Shown here piece by piece: positions 45,622 through 55,829 of a DNA stretch of 64,000 nucleotides. The first letter of the stretch is position 1; every line of letters begins with the position of its first letter. Position numbers and translations under genes: made by a program. Source of the DNA: Mauremys mutica (lineage: Eukaryota; Chordata; Testudines; Geoemydidae); assembly GCF_020497125.1 (NCBI RefSeq), contig NC_059073.1:16947225-17011224 (forward strand), in the 5' to 3' direction. The notes under the pieces were generated by a model. The model did no database searches and was not told the DNA's origin. It was given only the letters and a program-made list of their open reading frames with translations.

Positions 45622-45818
45622 CACCTCTACCTCAATATAACGCTGTTCTCGAGAGCCAAAAAATCTTACCGCGTTATAGGTGAAACCGCGTTATATTGAA
45701 CTTGCTTTGATCCAGCGGAGTGTGCAGCCCACTCCCTCCCCGCTCCCCGGAGCACTGCTTTACCGCGTTATATCCGAATTCATGTTATATCGGGTCATGT
45801 TATATCGAGGTAGAGGTG
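45622..45818. mobile_element. Tc1/mariner-type MITE with TA target duplication
   Basis: 197 bp flanked by TA on both sides (45620-45621 and 45819-45820). The termini are inverted repeats beginning CACCTCTACCTC; the first 21 bp of each end agree at 19 positions. Internal CGCGTTATA motifs recur four times. No transposase frame. The high TIR identity suggests a relatively young or constrained copy. Confidence 0.88.
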
Positions 45819-46904
45819 TATACTAAACAATTTTCTTCAGCTTCCACAGTAATAGCTCCCAGATTTCCTCATTAAAGGCAAAATTAATTTCCTATAATTT
45901 TACCTTTGCTAACTATTTGCTACATCTCTTGTCCAGTACTGATGGGGTTTCTGCCTTTGTTGCACACATTGGGAGGTAGACAATATCCTTCTGATTCTCT
46001 TGTCAGGCTTAATGCCAACTCCCCCAGCTGACATGCTTCTGGTACTCTAGCTACATACCAGCTCTACCATACTTCCTCTACTGAAGAAAGACAATATCCA
46101 AAACTGATCTCAGAAAAGGCTGTCCAGGAAGGAACAAAATTAAACCAAAGAGAAAATAGCAAACAACAAACAACCTCCAAAATCTAGATCGTGAGGGAAA
46201 CTGAAAACACTTAATGGGTGCCATTTGGGGGCGGGGGCGATTACAAGAACAGTTCTTGCAGAAGACCAAGAGCAAACTGGAGGATTCTTTATCCCAAAGC
46301 ATGTTGGATAAGTCCAAAATAACTGTGAAAGCAATTAGTATATACTTGACTTGAGATCAAGTTGCCCTAAAGAAGATCTCATTGCGGACATTACATACTG
46401 CTCTCTCCTTGACGTAGCCAGGTTGAGTGATCCCCTCAGCTACACTTCTGAGGTTTTGTAATGGGTGTCAAACAGCAGACACTAAGTGCTGCAGGAGTAC
46501 GGACATTTATGAAAGCTTTCAGTCCTGCTAGGAGACACTTACTACCACCAAAGGAGAGGAGCGAGAACAATGGAAAACTGAGGTAAAGAGAAATGCCAGC
46601 CAGTCTTCAAATCCTGTGTCTCGATATCAGCTGAACACTGGGTTTGAAGTGGCATACTGCTGCCAGATATCAATCATCCTCCTGCATTTCTGTGGTTGCT
46701 TCACTTCCCCTTACCATAAGAACCTCTAGTTGACTCCTAAGAATAGCAATCATGATACAAATGAGGAGAGGAATCACTAATCAATATGTTGGTCCTCCTA
46801 GCACAATTTAGGCAAAAGGAAAGTTAGAGAAGCAGTCTGAAGTTCCTGCAGTTGGGATATTTCCTTCACCTCTGACATGTTTCTTGATCTTGCAGCTATG
46901 TTCA
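45819..46904. other. No gene or classified repeat recognised
   Basis: Intron sequence between the mariner MITE and CR1-E. No coding or transposon signature. Confidence 0.45.
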
Positions 46905-48117
46905 ATTTTGAAGCATTTCAAGGCGAGGAAAGTGATCAGGAACAGTCAGCATGGATTCACCAAGTGCAAATCATGCCTGACACATCTAATTGCCTTCTAT
47001 GATGAGATAACTGGCTCTGTGGAGGAGGGGAAAGCAGCGGATGTGTTATTCCACGACTTTAACAAAGCTTTTGATATGGTCTCCCACAGTATTCTTGCCA
47101 GCAAGTTAAAGAAGTATGGGCTGGATGAATGGACTATAACATGGATCAGCAACCTTTGGCACACAGCCTGCCAGAGTAAGCACCCTGGCAGGCCAGGCCA
47201 CTATGTTTACCTGCCACGTCCACAGATTTGGCCAATCGCAGCTCCCACTGGTCGCAGTTCACCGCTCCAAGCCAATGGGGACTGCGGGAAGCGGTGTGGG
47301 ACAAGGGATCCATTGGCCACTGCTTCATGCAGCCCCCACTGGCCTGGAGCGGTGAACCGCAGCCAGTGGGAGCCACCATTGGCCGAAACTGCAGATGCGG
47401 GAGGTCAACAAACTGGCCCGGCCCGCCAGGGTGCTTACCCTGGAGGGCCGCAAGCCAAAGGTTGCCAATCCCTAGACTATAAGTTGGATAGAAAGCTGGC
47501 TACATTGTCAGACTCAACGGGTAGTGATCAATGGCTCCATGTCTAGTTGGCAGTCGGTATCAAGCGAAGTGCCCCAAGGGTCGGTCCTGGAGCTGGTTTT
47601 GTTCAATATCTTCATTAATGATCCGGAGGATGGCGTGGATTGCACCCTCAACAAGTTTGCAGATGACACTGAACTGGGAGTGGTGGTAGATATGCTGGAG
47701 GGTAGGGATAGGCTACAGAGGAACCTAGACAAATTAGAGGATTGGGCCAAACTAAATCTGATGAGGTTCAACAAGGACAAGTGCAGAGTCCTGCACTTAG
47801 GAAGGAAGAATATCATGCACTGCTACAGACTAGGGACCAAGTGGCTAGGCAGCAGTTCTGCAGAAAAGGACCTACGAGTTATGGTGGATGAGAAGCTGGA
47901 TATGAGTCAACAGTGTGCCCTTGCTGCCAAGAAGGCTAATGGCATTTTGGGCTGTATAAGTAGGAGCATTGCCAGCAAATTGAGGGACGTGATCATTCCC
48001 CTCTTTTCGATATTGGTGAGGCCTCATCTGGAGTACTGTGACCAGTTTTTGGCCCCACACTACAAGAAGGATAAGGAAAAATTGGAAAGAGTCCAGCGGA
48101 AGGCAACAAAAGATTAG
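46905..48117 (+). pseudogene. CR1-E reverse transcriptase (interrupted)
   Basis: Before the hAT: VIRNSQHGFTKCKSCLTHLI, then VLFHDFNKAFDMVSHS (first catalytic Asp) and KKYGLDEWTITWIS. After it (47524-48117): [34 protein letters not shown] (catalytic FADD), [42 protein letters not shown]. The usual [10 protein letters not shown] reads [10 protein letters not shown]. The hAT lies between the first Asp and FADD and destroys the frame. The endonuclease and N-terminal RT are missing because of 5' truncation. Confidence 0.92.
47132..47482. mobile_element. Fold-back hAT MITE inside CR1-E, with 8-bp target duplication
   Basis: The insert 47140-47474 (335 bp) is flanked by GACTATAA at 47132-47139 and 47475-47482. 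Removing the insert and one copy restores uninterrupted CR1 sequence. The termini agree at 17 of 21 bp and share GGCAACCTTTGGC or its near match (AGCAACCTTTGGC). Internally 47229-47279 and 47332-47384 are inverted repeats of about 50 bp containing GCTCCCACTGG and GTTCACCGCTCC. The GC-rich interior differs sharply from its host. Confidence 0.93.
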
Positions 48118-48584
48118 GGGGCTGGAGCACATGATTTATGAGGAGAAGCTGAGGGAACTGGGATTGTTTAGTCTGCAGAAGACAAGAATGAGGGGAGATT
48201 TGATAGCTGTTTTCAAGTACCTGAAAGGGGGTTCCAAACAGGATGGATCTAGACGGTTTTCAGTGGTACCAGATGACAGAACAAGGAGTAATGGTCTCAA
48301 GTTGCAGTGGGGGAGGTTTAGCTTGGATATTAGATAAAACTTTTTCACTAGGAGGGTGGGGAAGCACTGGAATAGGTTACCTAGAGAGGTGGTGGAATCT
48401 CCTTCCTTAGAGGTTTTTAAGGTCAGGCTTCACAAAGCCCTGGCTGGGACGATTTAGTTGGGGATTAGGTCCTGCTTTTAGCAGGGGGGTGGACTAGATG
48501 ACCTCCTGAGGTTCCTTCCAACCCTGAGATTCTATGATTCAGTATTATCTGGAAGAAGCAACAGGAGATAAATTGGCTGTGAAC

Positions 48585-49299
48585 ATCTAAAGCAGTGGTT
48601 CTCAAACTTTTGTTTTTGTGGACCACTTGAAAATTGCTGAGGTCTCAGCAGACCACTTAATGATCTTTCCAAATGTTATTTGTATCATTAGCTAACTATT
48701 GTAAAGTGCTTTGGATAAAAGTGCTATATAAAAAAAACCCTTAATATTATTTTTTTTTGTTTTACAAATAAAAGCACACAACTCATATGTTAATATCAGT
48801 AGTCTTACTTTTCTAATGCAATGGTTGTGCCCTCTCTCCCCTGCCACGGCATCCCCTGAGATGGGGCTGGGAAGGAGGGAGGTCTTTCCCCTGCCAGAGC
48901 AGCCACAGATCTGAGGCTGGGAAGGAAGGCCATCTCTGTCCGGCAGCCACAGCCCTGGAGCTGGGGAAAGTCGCCTCTTTCTCTGGCTGCCGCAGCCCTG
49001 CACGTCCCAAATTTCCCCCCACCCCTTCTTCTGACCCCACTGCCCCCTCCCCACCAACCCCAAGGCCACCTCACTTTACATGTGCATCTTCTCCAGGGTC
49101 CAAGCACCTAGTTAGGGTCCAAACACCTAGTTAGTGGCATGCCTGCATGCCTCCACTAATAAGGTGGGTGGCCCTTAATTCTCTCGTGTGCGGCTGCCCA
49201 GATGCACACTTTAGAGGGAACTATCCGCGGATGACCTGAATGGAGCTCGTGGACCACTGGTGGTCTGCAGACCACAGTTTGAGAACCTCTGATCTAAAG
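48585..49299. mobile_element. hAT non-autonomous transposon (699 bp) with perfect 8-bp target duplication
   Basis: The insert 48593-49291 is flanked by ATCTAAAG at 48585-48592 and 49292-49299. The ends are CAGTGGTTCTCAAACTTTTG and ACCACAGTTTGAGAACCTCTG. The interior is a mosaic. The left third contains TTGTAAAGTGCTTTGGATAA, resembling a CORE-SINE tail. The middle third is GC-rich. The right edge repeats GACCACTGGTGGTCTGCAGA. No transposase frame. Confidence 0.93.
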
Positions 49300-50419
49300 C
49301 ATCTGCTATAAACTTTCCCCAAATTACCCAAGACAATTGTTACTGGCATTGCTGTTGAGTGGGAGAGGTAAGAGATGCATCCCAAAGCACAGAATGAATG
49401 CAGAAAGCCCATGAGTACTGAACTAATTGTAGCAGCAGTCATCCAAACAAGAAAAAAGGGGCTTTGTGTGTAGCTCATGCACATATCCCACATTTTTTCT
49501 AAGAGGTCTTTTTCCTATTCACAGTTCCTCTTGCTATATGATTCAAATAACTTAAAATGAGAGAAATTCTCACTGAAATTGAGGGGTATATAGAAACTTA
49601 AAGGATTCAGGGGCAGCCACAAGTCAACACTGTCATTCCATCATATCAATACTTCCATTGTGGAGAAAAAAGATAACCCAGAAAAAAATTGATACAAAGC
49701 TTCATATTAATGCACACACAAAAAGAAGAGTTTATTGAAAAGTTTTTAGCCCAAGGTTTCATAGATGGAATTTCTCTATAAAAAGAAAACCAAGAAAGGA
49801 AAAGTCCTCCCAAGAGTTGTATAAAAACTTCCTATATGCTCACCAAGAGAGCGTAAAAGATTTACCAACCACTAACGTTAGGCCGGCTTTTGTTTGCTGC
49901 CTTGTAGCTTCGCTCCTGGTGAGCTGCTAGCTGAAGCTGAAAATCTGATAAAGACATCAAATGCAAGAGATGGAAAGCAGCCAGCGATATAGCAGCAACT
50001 GGGAGTGGAGAATAATACTGGTGAAGCAAAACTCACTTCTCTTCCCAGTTTCCTATTAATTTTATACTTGACATAAAAAAATGTGATGAAAGAAGGCAGT
50101 TGAAAAACAGAAGACAAGCAATGGAAAGAGAGCAAAAAGGAGAATAGCATACATGAAAAGAAGTTCTATTTAGAGGGACGGATCTGAAAGGGGAATCTAT
50201 GCAAGGAACAAACAGAGCATTACATAACCAGCAAGACACCCCAATGCTGAAAGAAAATTATGTTTTAGTCTCTTACAAGTTACAGTACATGGATATTTGT
50301 TCCCTGCCTCCTCTTCCTTCCCTACTCTGCATGGCCTGCTCCTTTCCTTGGAGATCATATAGTCTGAACTCCTATATAGCAAAGACCATCACACTTTACC
50401 CAATTACCCTTGTATTGAG
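49300..50419. other. No gene or classified repeat recognised
   Basis: Intron sequence without splice-flanked open segments or transposon termini. Confidence 0.45.
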
Positions 50420-51122
50420 CCCGATAACCTAGCTGACTAGAGCATAAATTCTAGAAAAGCAGTCTTGATAGAAATGGATAGAGAATCCACCACTTCCCTT
50501 GGTAGTTTGCGCCAATGGGTGATCACCTTCCCTGTTACAAATCAGTGCCTTATTTCTAATTTGAATTTGTTTGGCTTCATCTTCCAGACACTGATTCCTG
50601 TTACCTTTCTCTGACAGATTAAATGACTCTTTAGCACCCAATATTTTCTACTTGTGAAGGTACCTTTGTATCAGTCATCTCTCAATATTATTTTTGATAA
50701 ATTAAAGAGATTGAACTCTAAGTCTCACCACAGGGCATTTTCCAAGAATCATTTCTGTGGCTCTTCTGTACACTCTCTCATTTTTCAACCTTCTTCTTAA
50801 AATGTGAAAAACAGAACCTTACACAGTATTCCAGTATTTTTTCCACCAATGCCAGATACAGAGAATCACCTCCCTACTCCTACTCCCTTTGTTTATTCAT
50901 CCAAGAATCACAATAGCCCATTTTGTCACATCACACTATTTAGTTGATTGCCCAATGCCCCCAAGTCCTTTTAAGAGTCACTGCTTTCCAGGATGTAATC
51001 CCCCAGTCTGTAGGTTTGGGCTATCTACCCTGTCTCTAGATGTATAATTTTTGCACTTGACTATATTAAAATATATTTTGTTTGAATGGGCACAGCTTAC
51101 CAAGCAGTCCAGATCACTCTAT
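50420..51122 (-). mobile_element. CR1-H: old CR1/L3-like LINE fragment
   Basis: The plus strand carries antisense RT C-terminus and 3' region: GATTGCCCAATGCCCCCAAG, CCTTTTAAGAGTCACTGCTT, TGCACTTGACTATATTAAAA. These match the order in CR1-G at 41.05-41.17 kb. The lower part (50460-50660) resembles the end of RT and the 3' UTR (CCACTTCCCTTGGTAGTTTG). It is heavily diverged, with no conserved frame. Confidence 0.65.
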
Positions 51123-51124
51123 AC

Positions 51125-51620
51125 CAGAGGTTCTTAAACTGGGGTGCAGGTCCCCCTGAGGGAGCACAGAGTGTATTCTGGGAGGTGACATGAGAACCTT
51201 TGGGGCAGGGGGAAACTTACTGCCTATATTTTAATGCACATCAATGAATAATTAGCAAAGCAGATTCCTCCAGATATATCCAGTCCTCAGATGGCGCTGT
51301 GCATTAGACTCTAGATGGCACGATGTATTTTGACGGATTTCTGTTAAACTTGCATAGCCTTATACAAAGTTGTTGCCATCTGTACATTAAACCATTTGCT
51401 ACAATGCAGTGTGCATATTTAATTGTAAACATCAACCACAATTGCAGTTTTGCTTTTGCTCTTATTACAATGGATCATTTGCTCTGTCTGAATCAATGCC
51501 TTACTGTTTTTAATATGTAGTGAGATTTATATGGGTTGTTTTTTTAAAAAGATATATGTACTTGTGTGGTGGGGGGCAGGATAAACTAGGGGGACACAAT
51601 CAAAAATGTTTGAGAATTCA
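51125..51620. mobile_element. hAT-like element, right end uncertain
   Basis: The left end CAGAGGTTCTTAAACTGGGG is a Charlie-type hAT terminus. A plausible right end, GACACAATCAAAAATGTTTG then AGAATTC, lies about 495 bp downstream. No 8-bp duplication could be read. The interior is AT-rich and non-coding. Confidence 0.6.
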
Positions 51621-52544
51621 AAAAACCACAGTAGAGGTGGGGAATTCCAGAGAGGGCACAGAAAAGGTTGCATATGTAGAATTTAGGAGTATATGCAAGT
51701 CAAACAAGACCAGGCTTAGCGCAGCCAATCAGTACTCTGTGACCTTCGTACTGACTTCTCCAGTAAAGTGCTCAGAAGCTTACAGTTTTAATTTGCACGG
51801 CTGGTGTTAATGAGGACTGTAAGTGACAAACCGTATCAATTTAAATTTGAAACCTTTATATTCGATCACTCTCATTGACTGCCAAAGTAAGTGTGCAACT
51901 GAATTAGAAGTCAGTTTAGACTAGATGAGATCATCAGTGAGTGGCTGCAGGCTGGAGTCATGCTTCAGAACAGAGGAGCCCAGGGTGAAGCACAGTGTGA
52001 TTAGCTTAGGCTGTATTTTACAGCATCCCTGTTAACTACTTGCTACATAAAGTATTCTACTCATGTTAGCTTTAAAAAAGTCAGAGGAACAATTACAGAG
52101 TCCACAAATTTGACATTTGAGGCTCTTAGAAGTTTCATATAGCTATTCAAAACCCAGTTTTATTGGGGGAGGGATCACAAAACCACTCTTTTCAAGAAAT
52201 GTCTAACTACCCAACCAATCCCATTACTGAAAGTTTTAACCAGTGAAGTCTTATTTATTGCAGGTATAAATCATATGAGTGGGTGAGAAGCAGTATTCAA
52301 ACACTAAATGATTTCTAATGTATCTGCAATCCATTGCCTACTACTGCAGTAATAAACTAATGAGAGGGGGGGAAAGGAAGAACCAAAGCAGATCTTATTT
52401 GTTGTTTTTTGTGAAGCTACTAGAAAACCATGTCCAGTCATATAGCTACTTCTATTTTCCATAAAATCTGCTAACTAATCTCTCTTTGCATAAACCTTTT
52501 CATGGTCTGACAGTATCTGATTAAAGTATGACCATATAGATCAT
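51621..52544. other. No gene or classified repeat recognised
   Basis: Unique-looking intron sequence between the hAT-like element and the LTR. Confidence 0.45.
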
Positions 52545-53655
52545 TGTTTCAACCACCGTTATATACTTGCAACAAATCTTTTACAAAATGTGGCTTGTAA
52601 GATGTCTACGGAAAGGTTATGATTTACTAAATATGATTATGTTATTTGTATGCAAATATCATTTTTGTATTTTAAGTTATGAATATTAGCTCTATACCTG
52701 GATTTCAAATGTTTGAAATCCCTTTGGGGGTAACACCTACAAGGTAATTAGCTAGCACACCTTGGAGGGACTGTTCACATTGAGTGGCCCACCAAAAGGA
52801 CACTTAATTCACAATGAACCATAGGAGACATCCATCTAAACTGAATGGACTTTCCTGTGGATGTTCCATCTGAAGTATAGGTAATAGCTTCCTGCTACGA
52901 CTAAGCAAAATCAGGCATGGACAGGTGACCTGCCCACATGACTCCAAACTCCCATCTTTTACCTGTAATTTTCCATTAGCTGTGCTGAGGGCTTTGTTTG
53001 AAACAATGGGTTTCCCTCATCATGGCAGAAGCTATAAAAGGCTCTGGAAACACCTTCATTTTGCCTCTCTCCTGCTCAAACCTCTGGACTATGGACTTAT
53101 ACTAATGGGAACATTCTACCCAAGAGACTGAGGTCCTTCTAAAGATTTGGAAGCAACCCGAGGCTTACTAAGCCAGCAGTTTATTCCATCATTGCTACAA
53201 GTTTGAGCTAAGAACTTTGCATGTATTGTATGTATTTGATTCCTTTAACTAATTATAACTCATCTTTCTTTTTATGAATAAACCTTTAGATTTTAGACAC
53301 TAAAGGATTGGCAACAGTATGATTTCTGGGCAAAATCTGAGTTATATATTGACCTGGGTGTGTGGCTGGTCCTTTGGGATCAGAAGAACCTTTTATTTGA
53401 CAAGGCTGGTTGTAAAGAACCACTCATCTTTAAATCCAGTGTTTTGGGGCATAATACAAGGACTAGAATACCTAAGGAAACTGCTTTTATAACTTCTTGT
53501 TGGTCAGCGTGGTAAGACAGAAGTTTACTTTTGTTGTTGATTTGGTATATCTTATGGAGAAATAACCACCAGTTTGGGGTGTGTCTGCCCTATTTCTCAG
53601 CAGTTTGTCCTGAATTTGGTATTCTCAGTTGTGACCCACAGAAGCACGGTTACAC
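52545..53655 (+). mobile_element. Solo LTR-like element (LTR retrotransposon or endogenous retrovirus)
   Basis: About 1.1 kb beginning TGTTTCAACC and ending near ACGGTTACACA, consistent with TG...CA ends. It carries a TATA box (TATAAAAG, 53033-53040), a poly-A signal (AATAAA, 53277-53282), and the segment AAACCTTTAGATTTTAGACA followed by GATTGGCAACAGTATGATTT. I recognise that segment from turtle LTRs. No internal gag or pol region is adjacent, so it is probably a solo LTR left by recombination. A target duplication longer than 3 bp could not be read, and the boundaries are approximate. Confidence 0.65.
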
Positions 53656-54124
53656 ATGGAATAATGATAATGGCAAAAGAAAGATCCAATCAAGAAAATC
53701 ATTGCCCATTCCCAAATAAATAGACATTACTTTCTAGGTCAGTTCTGGAGAGGACAATTTACTCAGGGTATGTCTACACTAAGAAATTAGGTCAATTTTA
53801 TAGAAGTTGATTTTTAGAAATTGATTTTATACAGTCAAGTGTGTATGTCCCCATTAAGCGCATTAAGTCAGCAGAGTGCATCCTCACTACTGTGGCTAGC
53901 ATCAACTCATGGAGTGATGCATTGTGGGAAGCTATCCCACAGTTCCCGCAGTCTCCGCTGTCCATTGGAATTCTAGCTTAAGCTCTCAATGCCTGATGGG
54001 GCAAAAACATTGTCATGGGTGGTTTTGGGTACATGTCGTCAGTCTCCCCTCCCTCCGTGAGAGCAATTGCAGACAATCATTTCACGTCTTTTTCCCTGGG
54101 TTACCCATGCAGATGCCATAGCAT

Positions 54125-55390
54125 GGCAAACATGGAGCCTGCTCAGCTCACCGCTGCTGTTGCGAGTATTGTAAACACCTTATACTGCAGTATGTGCAGA
54201 ACCTGGGTAAGAGATGGCAGCATGAGGATGATTGTGAGGATGACATAGACACAGATGTTCCTCGTGAAAGCAAGAGATGTGGCAACTGGGACATCATGGC
54301 AGCAGTGGGGCTGGTTGAAACAGTGGAGCACCAATTCTGGGCCTGGCCAACAAGCACAGACTAGTGGGACTGCATCGTGTTGCGGCTATGGGACAATTCC
54401 CAGGGGCAGAAAAAACTCTCACATGCGAAAGGCCACTTTCCTGGAACTCTGAGTTGCGTTCCCCCACCCTGAAGCACAGGAATACCAAAATGAGAGCTGC
54501 CCTGACAGTTGAGGAGCAAGCAGCGATAGCCCTGTGGAAAGCTTGCAACACCTGGACTGATACTGGTCCGTTGGGAATCAATTTGGAATGGGTAGATCTA
54601 CTGTGGGGACTGCTGTGATTCAAGTAGCCAATGCAATCACTGATGTTTGCTATCAAGGGTAGTGACCCCGGAAAATGTGCAGGTCATAGGGAAACCATTG
54701 CAGCAAAGCCATCCACTAACTGTGGTGGGTGATAGATGGAACGCATATCCCTATCTTGGCACCGGACCACCTTGCCAACCAGTACATAAACCACAAGGGG
54801 TTCTTCTCAATGGTGCTGCAAGTACTGGTGGCTCACAAGGGGCATTTCACCGACATCAACGTGGGATGGCTGGGAAAGGTGCAGGATGCTCACATCTTTA
54901 GGAACTCTGGGCTGTTTGAGCAGCTGCAAGAAGGGACTTGCTTCCCAAACCAGAAAATTACTGTTGGGGATGTTGAAATGACAATAGTTATCCTTAGAGA
55001 CCCAGTCTACCCCTTGCGTTATGGCTCATGAAAGCCTACACAGGCAGCCTGGACAGTAATAAGGAGTAGTTCAACTATAAGCTGAGCAAGTGCAGAATGG
55101 TGGTAGAATGTGCCTTTAGATGTTTAAAAGCTCACTGGCGCTGTTTGCTGACTAGGTTAGACCTCAGCACAACCAATATTCCCATTGCTATTGCTGCTTG
55201 CTGTGTGTTCCATAATATCTGTGAGAGTAAGGGGAAGACGTTTACAGTGGGGTGGGAGGTTGAGGCAAGTCACCTGGCTTCAAATTTTGAACAGCCAGAC
55301 ACCAGGGCGATTAGAAGAGCACAGGTAGGCGCGCTGTGCAACAGAGAGTCTTCGAAAAACAGTTTCATAACTGGCCAGGCTACAGTGTGA
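54125..55390 (+). pseudogene. Harbinger-1 DDE transposase (broken)
   Basis: Harbinger transposases cut and paste DNA with a DDE triad. Visible in order: MANMEPAQLTAA (start near 54134), RAALTVEEQAAIALWKACN (54498-54560), then frame changes; IDGTHIPILAPDHLANQYIN (Asp codon 54735-54737), FTDINVGWLGKVQDAHIFRN (second Asp), FPNQKITVGDVEMTIVIL; a frameshift near 55015; an in-frame TAG at 55067-55069; and VVECAFRCLKAHWRCLLTRL (Glu codon 55106-55108), IAIAACCVFHNICES. All three predicted catalytic residues remain, but the frame is lost at several points. A plus-strand poly-A signal follows at 55493-55498. Confidence 0.9.
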
Positions 55391-55492
55391 CAATTGTGTG
55401 TTTTTCTCCTTGATGCAAACCCACTCCCTTTGTTGCTTTTAATTCCCTGAAAGCCAACCACCATTCCCCCTTCGATCACAGCTGGCAAAGGA

Positions 55493-55536
55493 AATAAAGT
55501 CACTATTGTTTTGAAACCATGCATTCTCTCTTTATT
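55493..55536. terminator. Convergent poly-A signals of Harbinger-1
   Basis: AATAAA on the plus strand at 55493-55498 serves the transposase. TTTATT at 55531-55536 is AATAAA on the minus strand for the Myb-like gene. The two signals are 32 bp apart, so the two transcripts would be expected to end facing each other. Confidence 0.7.
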
Positions 55537-55829
55537 AAGAAAATCAGTTATATATACTATTAAGGTAGCCCGGGTGGGTGAAGGAGAGGAAAGGACAAGG
55601 TCACATTGCTTATTGTACCCACACTACAAATCACAACTGTTTGAATGACAGCCTTCTGTTGCTTGGGCCATCCTCTGGAGTAGAATGGCTGGTTACCCAG
55701 AGCCTCTGCCCTCCCTCTCCACCCCCAACACATTCTTGGGCGTCTGGGTGAGGAGGATATGGAAATTGGGGAGGAGGGCAGGTGGTTGTACAGTGGATGC
55801 AGCAGCGGTCTGTGCTCTTGTTGACTTTC

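Larger units (their letters stand above)
46905..48540 (+). mobile_element. CR1-E: 5'-truncated CR1 LINE interrupted by a hAT
   Basis: Starts in the RT palm (GTGATCAGGAACAGTCAGCA). It runs through the FADD box and C-terminus into a 3' UTR with GGTTGGACTAGATGACC-type sequence, ending GAGATTCTATGATTC at 48526-48540, the canonical CR1 terminus. Total length is 1636 bp including the 335-bp hAT. It looks less decayed than CR1-A or CR1-D: a 197-codon frame survives downstream of the hAT. Confidence 0.92.

Noticed and set aside
46884..47546. 220-codon plus-strand frame as one protein
   Set aside because: The first 77 codons are CR1 RT, and the remainder runs through the inserted hAT MITE, so the long frame is a chimera created by the insertion.
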